This document shows, piece by piece, positions 7,509-15,163 of a DNA stretch of 18,291 bases. Origin of the DNA: Spirochaetaceae bacterium (GTDB taxonomy: Bacteria; Spirochaetota; Spirochaetia; Treponematales; Breznakiellaceae). Location: NCBI GenBank assembly GCA_031258615.1, contig JAIRMP010000215.1, forward strand, positions 1 to 18,291. Reading direction: 5' to 3'. A program made the translations under genes and the position numbers. The notes under the pieces are model-generated. The model saw nothing but the letters and a program-made list of their open reading frames with translations. It made no database searches and was not told where the DNA came from. Each line of letters begins with the position of its first letter. Position 1 is the first letter of the stretch.

Positions 7509-7550
7509 CTTAGTATTCCGCTATGTTTTATATGAAAGCGGATATTCGAA

Positions 7551-7568
7551 ACAGAGGGACTCTGTCCC
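7551..7568 (+). other. two overlapping, mutually exclusive leader hairpins
   Basis: ACAGAG-GGA-CTCTGT (7551-7565) and GGGAC-TCT-GTCCC (7556-7568) share bases, so the RNA can form only one at a time. They end just before the AAGGAG ribosome binding site (7570-7575) of the first binding-protein gene. This could tune translation, but the stems are short and no terminator/antiterminator T-run is present. Confidence 0.4.
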
Positions 7569-7581
7569 CAAGGAGTGTTGT

Positions 7582-8640
7582 ATGAAGAAAAAAGTGTTGG
7601 TAATGGGGTTTGTGGCGGTTTTGGCGGCGGTTCTGGTAACGGTTTGCTCCAAGAAGAAGGCTGACGCGGCGGAAAAGTTCAATATCATTGCGGATCCAAA
7701 CCTGACTTCAAACCCGCTGGCGATTATAGCGCGTGAAAAGGGTTATTTTGCTGAAGAGGGCATAGACCCCAATTTCATCTTTTTGAGAGACGGGCGGACA
7801 GAGGCGCTTTCCACCGGTAAGGGCGATATTTACCTTGAGGAGCTTATCCCGCCGCTGGTCTATGCCTCGCAGGGAGCGCCGGTCAAGATCATAGGCGGTA
7901 CGCTTTCCGGAGGCAATTATGTGATTTGCCGCGCCGAAAATGCCGAAAAATACGCCTCCCTCGAAGGCTGGAAAGGGGCGAGGCTTGGCACGGTGCGGCT
8001 TTCCACATCCGAAATGGTCTCGCGTTACGCTCTTACGCAGGCGGGGATAGATGTCAACACTGACGTGGACTTTACCGAAATTGACAACTATCCCAACATC
8101 ATCGAAGCGGTGCGCAAAGGCCAGGTTGACATCGGCTTCATCGCGGGCGGCCCTTACCGGAAGAGCGCCCTGGACCTGGGGCTGTCCATCCTTTTCCCGA
8201 TGAACCGGCTGGCGCCCAATTACCTCTGCTGCCGTTTGAACGCCTATACGCCCTCGCTTGAGGCAAAGCGGCCCCTGTTTGTCAGGTTTCTGACAGCCTA
8301 CCTGCGCGCGTGGAAGGACTTTAACGATTTGGAGCAGCGTGACGCGCTAATCAGAATGTTCGCCAACCTTACCTCGCAGGACGATGAACTTATAAACGAG
8401 ATGGTATTCGACACGAGCCGCAACGGGGAGCGGTCATACAACCCCGATCCCGACTTCCGCCGCGTTGTAAACGTATGGGACACGCTGCGCTCAACAGGCT
8501 ACATACAGCCTGAAGGAATCGAAATTTCCAGCGTAGTGGATACTTCGGTTTACAAGGAGGCTCTTGATGAGATACGCCGCCGGTATCCGGGCGATCCTCT
8601 CTACGGGGAGCTTGCAAACATCTACGAGGAAAACAATTGA
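7582..8640 (+). CDS. NitT/TauT-family substrate-binding lipoprotein
   Basis: A 352-residue protein. MKKKVLVM and a hydrophobic run end at VTVC (C22), a relaxed spirochaete-style lipobox, predicting a lipid-anchored binding protein. The mature part follows the SsuA/TauA/NMT1-like pattern: NPLAIIAREKGYFAEEGIDP near residues 43-62, GKGDIY at 74-79, and GQVDIGFIAGG near 176-186. This superfamily delivers small organic ligands such as sulfonates, nitrate or thiamin precursors to an ABC importer. ATG at 7582 has AAGGAG at 7570-7575 and a strong promoter at 7480. It is the first gene of the block; its stop overlaps the ATPase start. The ligand cannot be read from sequence; the CysK-like neighbour makes a sulfur compound plausible. 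Confidence 0.85.
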   Translation: MKKKVLVMGFVAVLAAVLVTVCSKKKADAAEKFNIIADPNLTSNPLAIIAREKGYFAEEGIDPNFIFLRDGRTEALSTGKGDIYLEELIPPLVYASQGAPVKIIGGTLSGGNYVICRAENAEKYASLEGWKGARLGTVRLSTSEMVSRYALTQAGIDVNTDVDFTEIDNYPNIIEAVRKGQVDIGFIAGGPYRKSALDLGLSILFPMNRLAPNYLCCRLNAYTPSLEAKRPLFVRFLTAYLRAWKDFNDLEQRDALIRMFANLTSQDDELINEMVFDTSRNGERSYNPDPDFRRVVNVWDTLRSTGYIQPEGIEISSVVDTSVYKEALDEIRRRYPGDPLYGELANIYEENN

Positions 8641-9473
8641 GCAGAATCGATATAGAAAACCTTACGCTGATTTTCAAACAGACCGCAGGCGAGGCGGCGG
8701 GCGCGGATTTTATAGCGCTTGATAATGTCAGCGCCGTTATCGAATCAGGGACCTTTGTCTGCGTGATAGGACCCTCAGGCTGCGGTAAATCTACGCTCCT
8801 CAGTGTGCTTGAGGGCCTCGTTACGCCGACATCGGGGCGCGTGCTGATAGACGGGACGCCGGTAAATGGCACGGGAACGGAACGCGCCGTGGTATTTCAG
8901 CAGTACACTCTCTTTCCCTGGATGACGGCAAAACAGAACATCGTCTTTGGAATAAAGCAGACGCTGAAAAAACTTTCGGAACATGAGGCGGGCGTCCGCG
9001 CGGAAAAATTTCTTGAAAAGGTGGGGCTGGGCGGGGTGGGCGATAAGCTGCCCGGACAGCTTTCCGGCGGTATGCAGCAACGTGTCGCCATTGCCCGCGC
9101 CCTTGCCGTGAGTCCCAAAATCCTCTTGATGGACGAGCCTTTCGGCGCGATCGACGCCAAGACCCGCGTGTCCTTACAGGAGCTGCTGCTGGAACTCTGG
9201 GATGCCGATGCGCGGGAAGACGGACTCTGCGGACAGAAAAAAACCGTAGTCTTTATTACGCACGACATCGACGAGGCGCTCCTGCTTGCGGACACCATTT
9301 TTTTTATGAAACCCGGCAGTATCGCCGAAACCATTTCCGTACCGCTTTCACGCCCGCGCGCAAAGGACGGACAGTTTTTTAACGGCGAAGAATACCGCAG
9401 GCTGCGCGCCGACCTGGTGTCAAAGTTTTACCAGGATGTACGCGAACATATAGGCGGAGAGGTCGTATTATGA
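8637..9473 (+). CDS. NitT/TauT-type ABC transporter ATPase
   Basis: A 278-residue ABC ATPase. Walker A GPSGCGKST is at 45-53, the Q-loop VVFQQYTLFPW at 85-95, the signature LSGGMQQRVAIARAL at 142-156, Walker B ILLMDEP at 162-168, and the H-loop THDIDEA with H209. FPW after the Q-loop and PFGAID in Walker B match the sulfonate/nitrate/taurine ATPase family. The start is TTG at 8637, overlapping the upstream TGA (TTGA), with GAGGA at 8626-8630. An insert near residues 190-201 (DADAREDGLCGQ) lengthens the region before the H-loop strand. It powers the importer formed with the flanking binding protein and permease. Confidence 0.92.
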   Translation: MSRIDIENLTLIFKQTAGEAAGADFIALDNVSAVIESGTFVCVIGPSGCGKSTLLSVLEGLVTPTSGRVLIDGTPVNGTGTERAVVFQQYTLFPWMTAKQNIVFGIKQTLKKLSEHEAGVRAEKFLEKVGLGGVGDKLPGQLSGGMQQRVAIARALAVSPKILLMDEPFGAIDAKTRVSLQELLLELWDADAREDGLCGQKKTVVFITHDIDEALLLADTIFFMKPGSIAETISVPLSRPRAKDGQFFNGEEYRRLRADLVSKFYQDVREHIGGEVVL

Positions 9474-10387
9474 AAATCGTTAAACGTATTGTAAACCTGC
9501 CGGCATTATTCCTGCTGCTCTTAATCGCGCTCGCGCTTTTTGTCCCCGGCAGGATGAACGCTCGGTTTAAAATTCAGGAGCCTTATAGTTTTGTAACCGC
9601 CGTCTTTCTCGCGTGGGTGTTTTTCCAAATCAAATTAAACAAAAACCCGGAAGCGGCGCGGGATGTCGCCTCCATCGTGCTGCTCTTTTTGCTGGTTTGG
9701 GATGCGGCCGTTACCAAAGCCGATCTGCTTCCGTTTGTATTTGTTCCCGCGCCGGAAAATGTGTTCCATGTTTTTACTTCCGATTACAAAATGATACTGT
9801 CCGGTTTTGTCCGCTCGCTGTTCTTGCTGCTCACCGGTTTTGTCGCGTCGATCATTGCCGGCGTGGGGCTTGGCATCGCCGTAGGCTGGATTCCGCGCCT
9901 GCGTAACGCTGTGCTCCCTATAGCAAAGGTAATAAGCTCCGTGCCCGCCCTCATATACAGTTCCTATTTGGTGGTGATGATGCCGACGTTTACCATCGCG
10001 TCAATATTTGTGATATTCTGCGGCACATTCTGGATACTCTTTATGAACATGATTCAGCGCGTCGGCACTATAGATCAGCGCATCATCAATACGGCAAAAA
10101 TTCTCAACGTAAAAACCGGCACGATGCTTTTCAAGATCATTTTGCCGTACTCGCTGCCGCATATCCTCAATGATATGACGACCATACTTTCAATCTCGGT
10201 GATGACGCTTACCGTTGCCGAGATGATAGGCGCCGAGAGGGGCATGGGTTTTTATGTCCGCCGTTCGCTTGATTACGGAAATTATACGCAGTCCATCGCG
10301 GGGATTATTTTTATCGCGCTGGTTATAACGGCGCTGAACGCGGCGCTGGCGCTGCTGCGCAAAAAACTTATCAAATGGAGTTATTAA
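9470..10387 (+). CDS. NitT/TauT-type ABC transporter permease
   Basis: A 305-residue integral membrane protein. The C-terminal two thirds form the binding-protein-dependent permease fold, with the coupling-loop (EAA-like) segment NTAKILNVKTGTMLFKIILP near residues 204-223. PFVFVPAPENVFHVF near 87-101 is typical of SsuC/TauC permeases. The N-terminal 85 residues carry extra hydrophobic helices. ATG at 9470 overlaps the ATPase stop (ATGA), and CysK-like translation begins directly after its stop, showing strong coupling. It forms the import channel for the ligand bound by the 7582 lipoprotein. Confidence 0.9.
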   Translation: MKIVKRIVNLPALFLLLLIALALFVPGRMNARFKIQEPYSFVTAVFLAWVFFQIKLNKNPEAARDVASIVLLFLLVWDAAVTKADLLPFVFVPAPENVFHVFTSDYKMILSGFVRSLFLLLTGFVASIIAGVGLGIAVGWIPRLRNAVLPIAKVISSVPALIYSSYLVVMMPTFTIASIFVIFCGTFWILFMNMIQRVGTIDQRIINTAKILNVKTGTMLFKIILPYSLPHILNDMTTILSISVMTLTVAEMIGAERGMGFYVRRSLDYGNYTQSIAGIIFIALVITALNAALALLRKKLIKWSY

Positions 10388-11314
10388 ATGTCGGATATAA
10401 CGCAAAATATATGTGAACTGATCGGTAATACCCCTCTCATGGAGCTTTCGCGCATCGAGAAAAAATACGGCTGCGGCGCGCGCATTTTGGCAAAGCTGGA
10501 ATTTTTTAACCCGGCGGGCAGCGTGAAGGACCGTATCGCTCATTCGATGCTTCTTGACGCCGAAACGAAGGGGCTTATCGGGCCGCATACCACGATAATT
10601 GAACCGACAAGCGGCAACACGGGGCTGGGACTCGCCGCCGTCTGCGCGTGGAAGGCTCTGCCCCTTATCATCGTGATGCCCGATAACACGGCGAAGGCGC
10701 ACCGCGATCTGCTGAAGGCTTACGGCGCCGAAGTCGTTTTAACAGAGGGCGCAAAAGGCGTGAGGGGGGCGATCGCCCGCGCCGAAGAACTTGCCGAAAG
10801 TATGGACGATAGTTTTATTCCCGGACAATTTATCAACAGCGCCAACCCCGCCGTCCATTTTGCCGCGACCGGGCCTGAAATTTGGCGGCAAACCGGCGGA
10901 AAAATTGATTACTTTATCGCCGGAGTGGGCACGGGCGGCACCATTTCGGGCGCGGGGAATTTTCTGAAATCGGCCGACAGCGCAATAAAAATTATCGCTG
11001 TGGAACCGGACGCTTCGCCGTTTTTATCGACCGGGAAGAGCGGAATACACCGTATTCAGGGGATAGGCGCGGGTTTTGCCCCCGCCGTTCTCAACACGCA
11101 CATTTACGACGAAGTTATCCGCGTTACCGATGACGACGCTTTTGACGCCGCCCGCGTCCTTGCCCGGAGCGAAGGCATCCTTGCGGGACCTTCTTCCGGC
11201 GCGGCCCTCCACGCGGCGCTTAAGACGGCTTCCCGCGCCGAGGCGCACGGTAAAACCATCACCGTTATCTTCCCCGATTCCGGAGAACGCTACGTTTCAT
11301 CGGGGGTTCTATGA
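10388..11314 (+). CDS. CysK-family PLP-dependent sulfhydrylase
   Basis: 308 residues, full length for O-acetylserine sulfhydrylase. LIGNTPLMEL (11-20), the PLP lysine K47 in NPAGSVKDR, the substrate loop PTSGNTG (73-79), the phosphate-binding GTGGT (181-185) and the PLP-ring SSG (269-271) are all present, as is PDSGERY near the end. Classical CysK joins sulfide to O-acetylserine to make cysteine and acetate. The usual PETMSxERR segment is here PDNTAKAHR (98-106), so the active-site lid differs and the substrate may not be plain O-acetylserine. ATG follows the permease stop with no gap, and its own stop overlaps the next start. No cysE is visible. The sulfur role is strong by family, the exact substrate open. 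Confidence 0.88.
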   Translation: MSDITQNICELIGNTPLMELSRIEKKYGCGARILAKLEFFNPAGSVKDRIAHSMLLDAETKGLIGPHTTIIEPTSGNTGLGLAAVCAWKALPLIIVMPDNTAKAHRDLLKAYGAEVVLTEGAKGVRGAIARAEELAESMDDSFIPGQFINSANPAVHFAATGPEIWRQTGGKIDYFIAGVGTGGTISGAGNFLKSADSAIKIIAVEPDASPFLSTGKSGIHRIQGIGAGFAPAVLNTHIYDEVIRVTDDDAFDAARVLARSEGILAGPSSGAALHAALKTASRAEAHGKTITVIFPDSGERYVSSGVL

Positions 11315-13497
11315 TCGACATCCTGGCGCCAAAACAGTATGCTAACGAGCCGGGGATTCTTGCCGAAGCCGGCAGGTACTGCGCGGCGTATTCAAAGCGA
11401 ATATTCATCATCGCGGGGAAAACCGCTTTTTCAAAAATACGCGGCGCTCTGCTTCCTTCGTTTGAGGCCGCCGGTATCGTGTACTCGGTTTTTGAATATG
11501 CCGGCTATCCGACCCACGAAGCGGCGCGGAAATTTGCCCGCCTTGCACGGGAATTTAACGCCGGCGCAATTGCGGCGGCGGGCGGAGGGCGCATCATGGA
11601 TACGGGCAAAGCGGCGGGCGGCTATGCGGAACTTCCCGTTATCGCGATTCCAACGACCGCTTCAACCTGCGCCTGCTGGGCCGCGGTGTCGGTCATGTAC
11701 GATGACGAAGGCGTTATGACGGCGCCGCTTTTCAACAGCGCCTCCCCCGCGCTCATCATTGCCGATACAGACATTATCGCGCGCGCGCCGCCGCGTTATA
11801 TGCGCAGTGGAATCGCGGACACGCTTGCCAAATGGTATGAATCGTACCCAAACCTGCTTACAAGCGGTGATTTTTATCTCCGGCTTGTTACGCGCTACGG
11901 CGCCTTTGCCCGCGATATACTTGAATCGCTCGGCCTACAGGTCATGCGCGATATAGAAAACAACATATTCAACTACGATGAGATACAAGAAGTGATTGAC
12001 TGCATATTTTCCATAGCGGGCTTTTGCGGCGCCGTCCGGACCCTTACCGATACGCAGGGCCTGGCGCATCCTTTTTACAACGCTTCAACCGCTGTGCCCC
12101 CGTTGCGGGATAAACTGCACGGCGAGAAGGTCGCGTTTGGCCTCGTTATGCAGGCGTTCATTGAGGGCCGCGAAACACGGGAAATCGAACACCGGATCGA
12201 TATCTTCAAAAAACTGCGCGTCCCGCTTACACTGCACGAATTGGGAATCGCTCATGATTTCGAGAGCGTGTTTGAAGTTATTTTCCGGCGTATGCAAAAA
12301 TCCACGCCGCGCTATTCGGGCATGGAACGCCCCTGGACGCGCGATGAACTGCACGGTGCGATTCTGAAAGTTGATGAGTACGCGCAAAAAAACAGAGAAG
12401 CGCGCGGCGTTGCGTATAAAAAAGCGCTGGACGGCATCAAGCCGTTTAAGGCGGCGCGTTCACTGGAAAGCGCCCGGCGCGAATTCGGCCTTTCCGAAGT
12501 GCTTAAACTTGCCGGCAACGAAAATATGTACGGCCCGTCGCCAAAAGCGCTTGCGGTTTTGGCGCGTGTACAAAACGAAGTTTCGTACTACCCCGACACC
12601 GGCGTTACCGGCCTGCGCTCCGCCCTTGCCGCAAAACTCGGCGTTGAGGAGGACGAGATGCTGTTTGGCAACGGTTCGTTTGAGTGTTTAAGTTTTGCCG
12701 CGCTTGCCGTACTGGAAGCGGGCGGCGAGGCCGTCATTCCACAGCCCTCATTCGGCTGGTATACGATCTGCGCCAGAGCCGAAAACGCCGCGCCGGTTTT
12801 TGTGCCGCTGCGCCGCCACAAGGTTGATCTGGACGCGGTCCTGCGGGCGGTTACCGCCAATACGCGGCTAATCTGGCTCTGCAATCCAAACAACCCCACA
12901 GGCGCATACTTTACCGGCGCGGAACTGGACGCCTTTTTACGCCGCGTTCCGTCTTCCATATTGGTGGTTTTGGACGAAGCCTATATCGACTTTGCGCCCG
13001 CCGATGCACCCAAAACGCTTTCGCTGTTCCGTCAGCATACAAACATCATCAGCCTGCGCACGTTTTCCAAGATATACGGGCTTGCGGGGCTTCGCATCGG
13101 TTACGCGGTGGGCAATCGCGCCCTGATCGAAGTAATCTCCCGCGTCCGCGCTCCCGTCAACGTTAACACGCTCGCGCAGGAAGCCGCCCGCGCCGCCCTT
13201 GACGATGAGGATTTCTACCGCTACGTCCTTGCCGAAAACGCGAAAGGCAGGGAACTGTATTACGCGGAACTTACACGGCTGGGAATTGAGTACATCCCCA
13301 CGGCGGGAAATTTTATCATGTTTAACACAGGCCGCGACGCTGGTGAAATTGAGCTTGAATTCATCAAGCGCGGAATTCTTGTCCGCAACGGCGCGGAATT
13401 CGGAATGTCGTCATGGATTCGGGTAACCATAGGCGCCGAGGCGCAGAACAGAAGGGTGCTTTCAGTATTGGAAGAAGTTTTTGGAAGCCGCTATTGA
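11311..13497 (+). CDS. fusion: hydroxycarboxylate-dehydrogenase-like plus HisC-like aminotransferase
   Basis: 728 residues in two domains. Residues 1-370 are an iron-type alcohol/glycerol dehydrogenase closest in pattern to E. coli HcxA (YbdH): AAAGGGRIMDTGKA (88-101), IPTTASTCACW (113-123), GIADTLAKWYE (167-177), with metal ligands D170, H253 and H270 retained. Residues 395-728 are a class I/II aminotransferase of HisC type: LAGNENMYGPSP (400-411), NPNNPTG (525-531), DEAY (555-558), SKIYGLAGLRIGY with PLP lysine K587, and R704 for the substrate carboxylate. Together they could interconvert amino acid, 2-keto acid and 2-hydroxy acid. In E. coli, ybdH neighbours ybdL, a methionine aminotransferase, which supports the pairing. 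ATG overlaps the CysK-like stop (ATGA). No other histidine genes are present, so histidinol phosphate is unlikely. Confidence 0.85.
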   Translation: MIDILAPKQYANEPGILAEAGRYCAAYSKRIFIIAGKTAFSKIRGALLPSFEAAGIVYSVFEYAGYPTHEAARKFARLAREFNAGAIAAAGGGRIMDTGKAAGGYAELPVIAIPTTASTCACWAAVSVMYDDEGVMTAPLFNSASPALIIADTDIIARAPPRYMRSGIADTLAKWYESYPNLLTSGDFYLRLVTRYGAFARDILESLGLQVMRDIENNIFNYDEIQEVIDCIFSIAGFCGAVRTLTDTQGLAHPFYNASTAVPPLRDKLHGEKVAFGLVMQAFIEGRETREIEHRIDIFKKLRVPLTLHELGIAHDFESVFEVIFRRMQKSTPRYSGMERPWTRDELHGAILKVDEYAQKNREARGVAYKKALDGIKPFKAARSLESARREFGLSEVLKLAGNENMYGPSPKALAVLARVQNEVSYYPDTGVTGLRSALAAKLGVEEDEMLFGNGSFECLSFAALAVLEAGGEAVIPQPSFGWYTICARAENAAPVFVPLRRHKVDLDAVLRAVTANTRLIWLCNPNNPTGAYFTGAELDAFLRRVPSSILVVLDEAYIDFAPADAPKTLSLFRQHTNIISLRTFSKIYGLAGLRIGYAVGNRALIEVISRVRAPVNVNTLAQEAARAALDDEDFYRYVLAENAKGRELYYAELTRLGIEYIPTAGNFIMFNTGRDAGEIELEFIKRGILVRNGAEFGMSSWIRVTIGAEAQNRRVLSVLEEVFGSRY

Positions 13498-13521
13498 CAA
13501 AAAACTTTTTGTATGTTAATC
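13494..13521 (+). promoter_or_regulatory. promoter B with spacer dyad, drives the amino-acid-type block
   Basis: TTGACA (13494-13499) includes the fusion gene's TGA stop. The dyad ACAAAAA-AC-TTTTTGT (13497-13512) fills the spacer, and TTAATC follows at 13516-13521 after 16 bases. TCTTAGTA comes next (13520-13527). The order and the sequence TTGACAARAA...TATG...TTAA..TCTTAGTA parallel promoter A at 7480, implying a common regulator. The -10 is weaker than in promoter A. Confidence 0.6.
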
Positions 13522-13571
13522 TTAGTAATTCGATGTGTATAGTAATAATATAGGGGCGATGGAGTTAAGCT

Positions 13572-14273
13572 ATGGTTCCCTTTGAATGGAAATATGTTCT
13601 GGAGTATTTTCCCAAAATACTGTCCGTGCTTCCGGTAACGCTGCTTATTGTGGCGGTTTCAGCGGGCGCGGGGCTGGTTATTGGGGCGCTTTTTGCCGCG
13701 GCCCGCATCGAAAAAATTCCTGTTTTACGCGAAATTTCCGCGGTCATGGTGTCGTTTATCCGGGGAACCCCGATTTTCATCCAGCTTTTTGTTGTTTACT
13801 ACGGGCTTCCCGTGCTTCTTTTACCGCTGGGCATTGATATTACCCGTTCAAGCAAACTGCTGTTCGTGTTGATTGCCTACGCGTTCAATGTGGGAGGGTT
13901 TGCGTCCGAAATGATACGGTCGGCGGCTCTCGCCGTGCCGAAAGATCAGTGGGACGCCGCAGCCTCCGTGGGGCTTTCCAGGCCGCAGACCTACCTGCGG
14001 GTGATCCTTCCGCAAATGGTCGTTATCGCGATTCCTTCGGCGGGGCAGCTCCTGACGGCGGCGCTCTCCGATACGGCATTGGCTTCGGCTATGGGGATCG
14101 TGGATGTGCTTGCACGCGCAAATCTTCTGGGCAACCATTCGATGCACAAACTGGAAGCGTATTTTGACGTGGCTGTATTGTTCGTCGCCCTTTCGTTTCT
14201 TTTCGAGCGCTGTTTCAGGGCGCTGGAACGCCGCTACGGCGCGCCCAGGTCGGCGACGGACCAATGTTCCTGA
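13572..14273 (+). CDS. polar-amino-acid ABC transporter permease (first)
   Basis: A 233-residue membrane protein of the HisM/TcyL family. FIRGTPIFIQLFVVYYGLP near residues 63-81 is the classic amino-acid permease stretch, and the coupling loop QWDAAASVGLSRPQTYLRV follows near 124-142. Expected partners are the binding lipoprotein, second permease and ATPase downstream. ATG at 13572 has GGAG at 13561-13564, and the gene is 75 bases after the fusion gene, behind promoter B. Cystine and S-methylcysteine importers (TcyJKLMN) belong to this family and also use two different permeases; substrate assignment here is inference. Confidence 0.9.
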   Translation: MVPFEWKYVLEYFPKILSVLPVTLLIVAVSAGAGLVIGALFAAARIEKIPVLREISAVMVSFIRGTPIFIQLFVVYYGLPVLLLPLGIDITRSSKLLFVLIAYAFNVGGFASEMIRSAALAVPKDQWDAAASVGLSRPQTYLRVILPQMVVIAIPSAGQLLTAALSDTALASAMGIVDVLARANLLGNHSMHKLEAYFDVAVLFVALSFLFERCFRALERRYGAPRSATDQCS

Positions 14274-14352
14274 CAGGTTTTTACAAAAAAGCGCGGCACG
14301 TTGTGTTGAAAACAAAAAAAACCGGTACGCCCGGCATAAGGAGTATTTAATT

Positions 14353-15153
14353 ATGAAAAAAAAATTTTTAAAAGCGGCGTTTGTCATGTTTCTGGCGGCG
14401 CTGGCGTTCTCTTGCGCGAAGAAAAGCGAAAATATCATCATCGGTACAGGACAAAACTATGAACCTTTCTGCTACAGGGATGCGGACGGAAACCTCGCCG
14501 GTTTTGATATCGAGGTTGTCAGGGAGATCGACAGGCGGCTTCCCCAATACACATTTGAATTTGAGGTGTTTGAATTCAAGAATGTGCTGGTTTCCCTCGC
14601 CGCCGGCAAGATCGACGTGGGCGCCCATGAGTTTGAGGAAAACCCCGAACGGCGCAAGACATACCTGTACGGCGAGGAAGGCTATAACGACTATGACAGT
14701 TATCTGGTTGTGAAAGCCGATGGCCCCTGGTCGCATATTACCTCACTGGAAGAACTGGCGGGTAACCCCAACGCGGTTCTTGCCGCCTCGGAAGGGTCCA
14801 ACTACGAGGCGTTTCTAATAACATGGAATCAAACCCACCCGGCGGACCAGCAGCTTCACTATATTTCTTTCGCTGAAGACTATGTGCGGAACGTCAACAT
14901 GGCGAACGGAACAACCGTAGCGCAGATACTGACCCAGTTTGAAATGGAATTTACCAACGCCAGGATGCCGGGGCTTAACCTTAAAATCGCCTCGAAAGAA
15001 CCGCTCATCTACTCAAAAGCGTATTTCCTTTTCAAAAAGGACGGCGTCGCCCTACAGAAGGCGTTTGACAGTTCGCTGCGCGATATGAAAGCGGACGGCA
15101 CGCTGGACGGCATAAAAGAGCGGATATTGACCGCTTATCTTAACAGTTTATAA
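14353..15153 (+). CDS. family 3 amino-acid-binding lipoprotein
   Basis: 266 residues from ATG 14353, chosen because AAGGAG lies at 14338-14343 and the frame then opens with a lipoprotein signal: MKKKFLKA, hydrophobic core, lipobox AFSC with C21. An upstream in-frame ATG at 14104 would lie inside the preceding permease gene and is rejected. The mature protein has the family 3 pattern: YEPFCYRDADGNLAGFDIEV near 37-56, FEFKNVLVSLAAGKIDVG near 75-92, and a YLYGEEGYNDYDSYLVV stretch. It should capture an amino acid or related molecule for the flanking permeases. ExoSporter-side binding arginine (ENPERRKTY) is present as in amino-acid binders. Ligand unknown. Confidence 0.88.
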   Translation: MKKKFLKAAFVMFLAALAFSCAKKSENIIIGTGQNYEPFCYRDADGNLAGFDIEVVREIDRRLPQYTFEFEVFEFKNVLVSLAAGKIDVGAHEFEENPERRKTYLYGEEGYNDYDSYLVVKADGPWSHITSLEELAGNPNAVLAASEGSNYEAFLITWNQTHPADQQLHYISFAEDYVRNVNMANGTTVAQILTQFEMEFTNARMPGLNLKIASKEPLIYSKAYFLFKKDGVALQKAFDSSLRDMKADGTLDGIKERILTAYLNSL

Positions 15154-15163
15154 AGGGTTTTTA

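Noticed and set aside
12493..13497. Histidine biosynthesis HisC
   Set aside because: The domain is HisC-like, but it is fused to a dehydrogenase and no other histidine gene is nearby, so a different amino acid substrate is more likely.
14104..14352. N-terminal extension of the second binding lipoprotein
   Set aside because: It overlaps the permease gene in another frame; the ATG at 14353 has its own AAGGAG and a proper lipoprotein signal.
13848..14441. 197-residue antisense reading frame across permease and binding-protein genes
   Set aside because: It spans two well supported genes and their gap on the other strand, with no recognisable domain.
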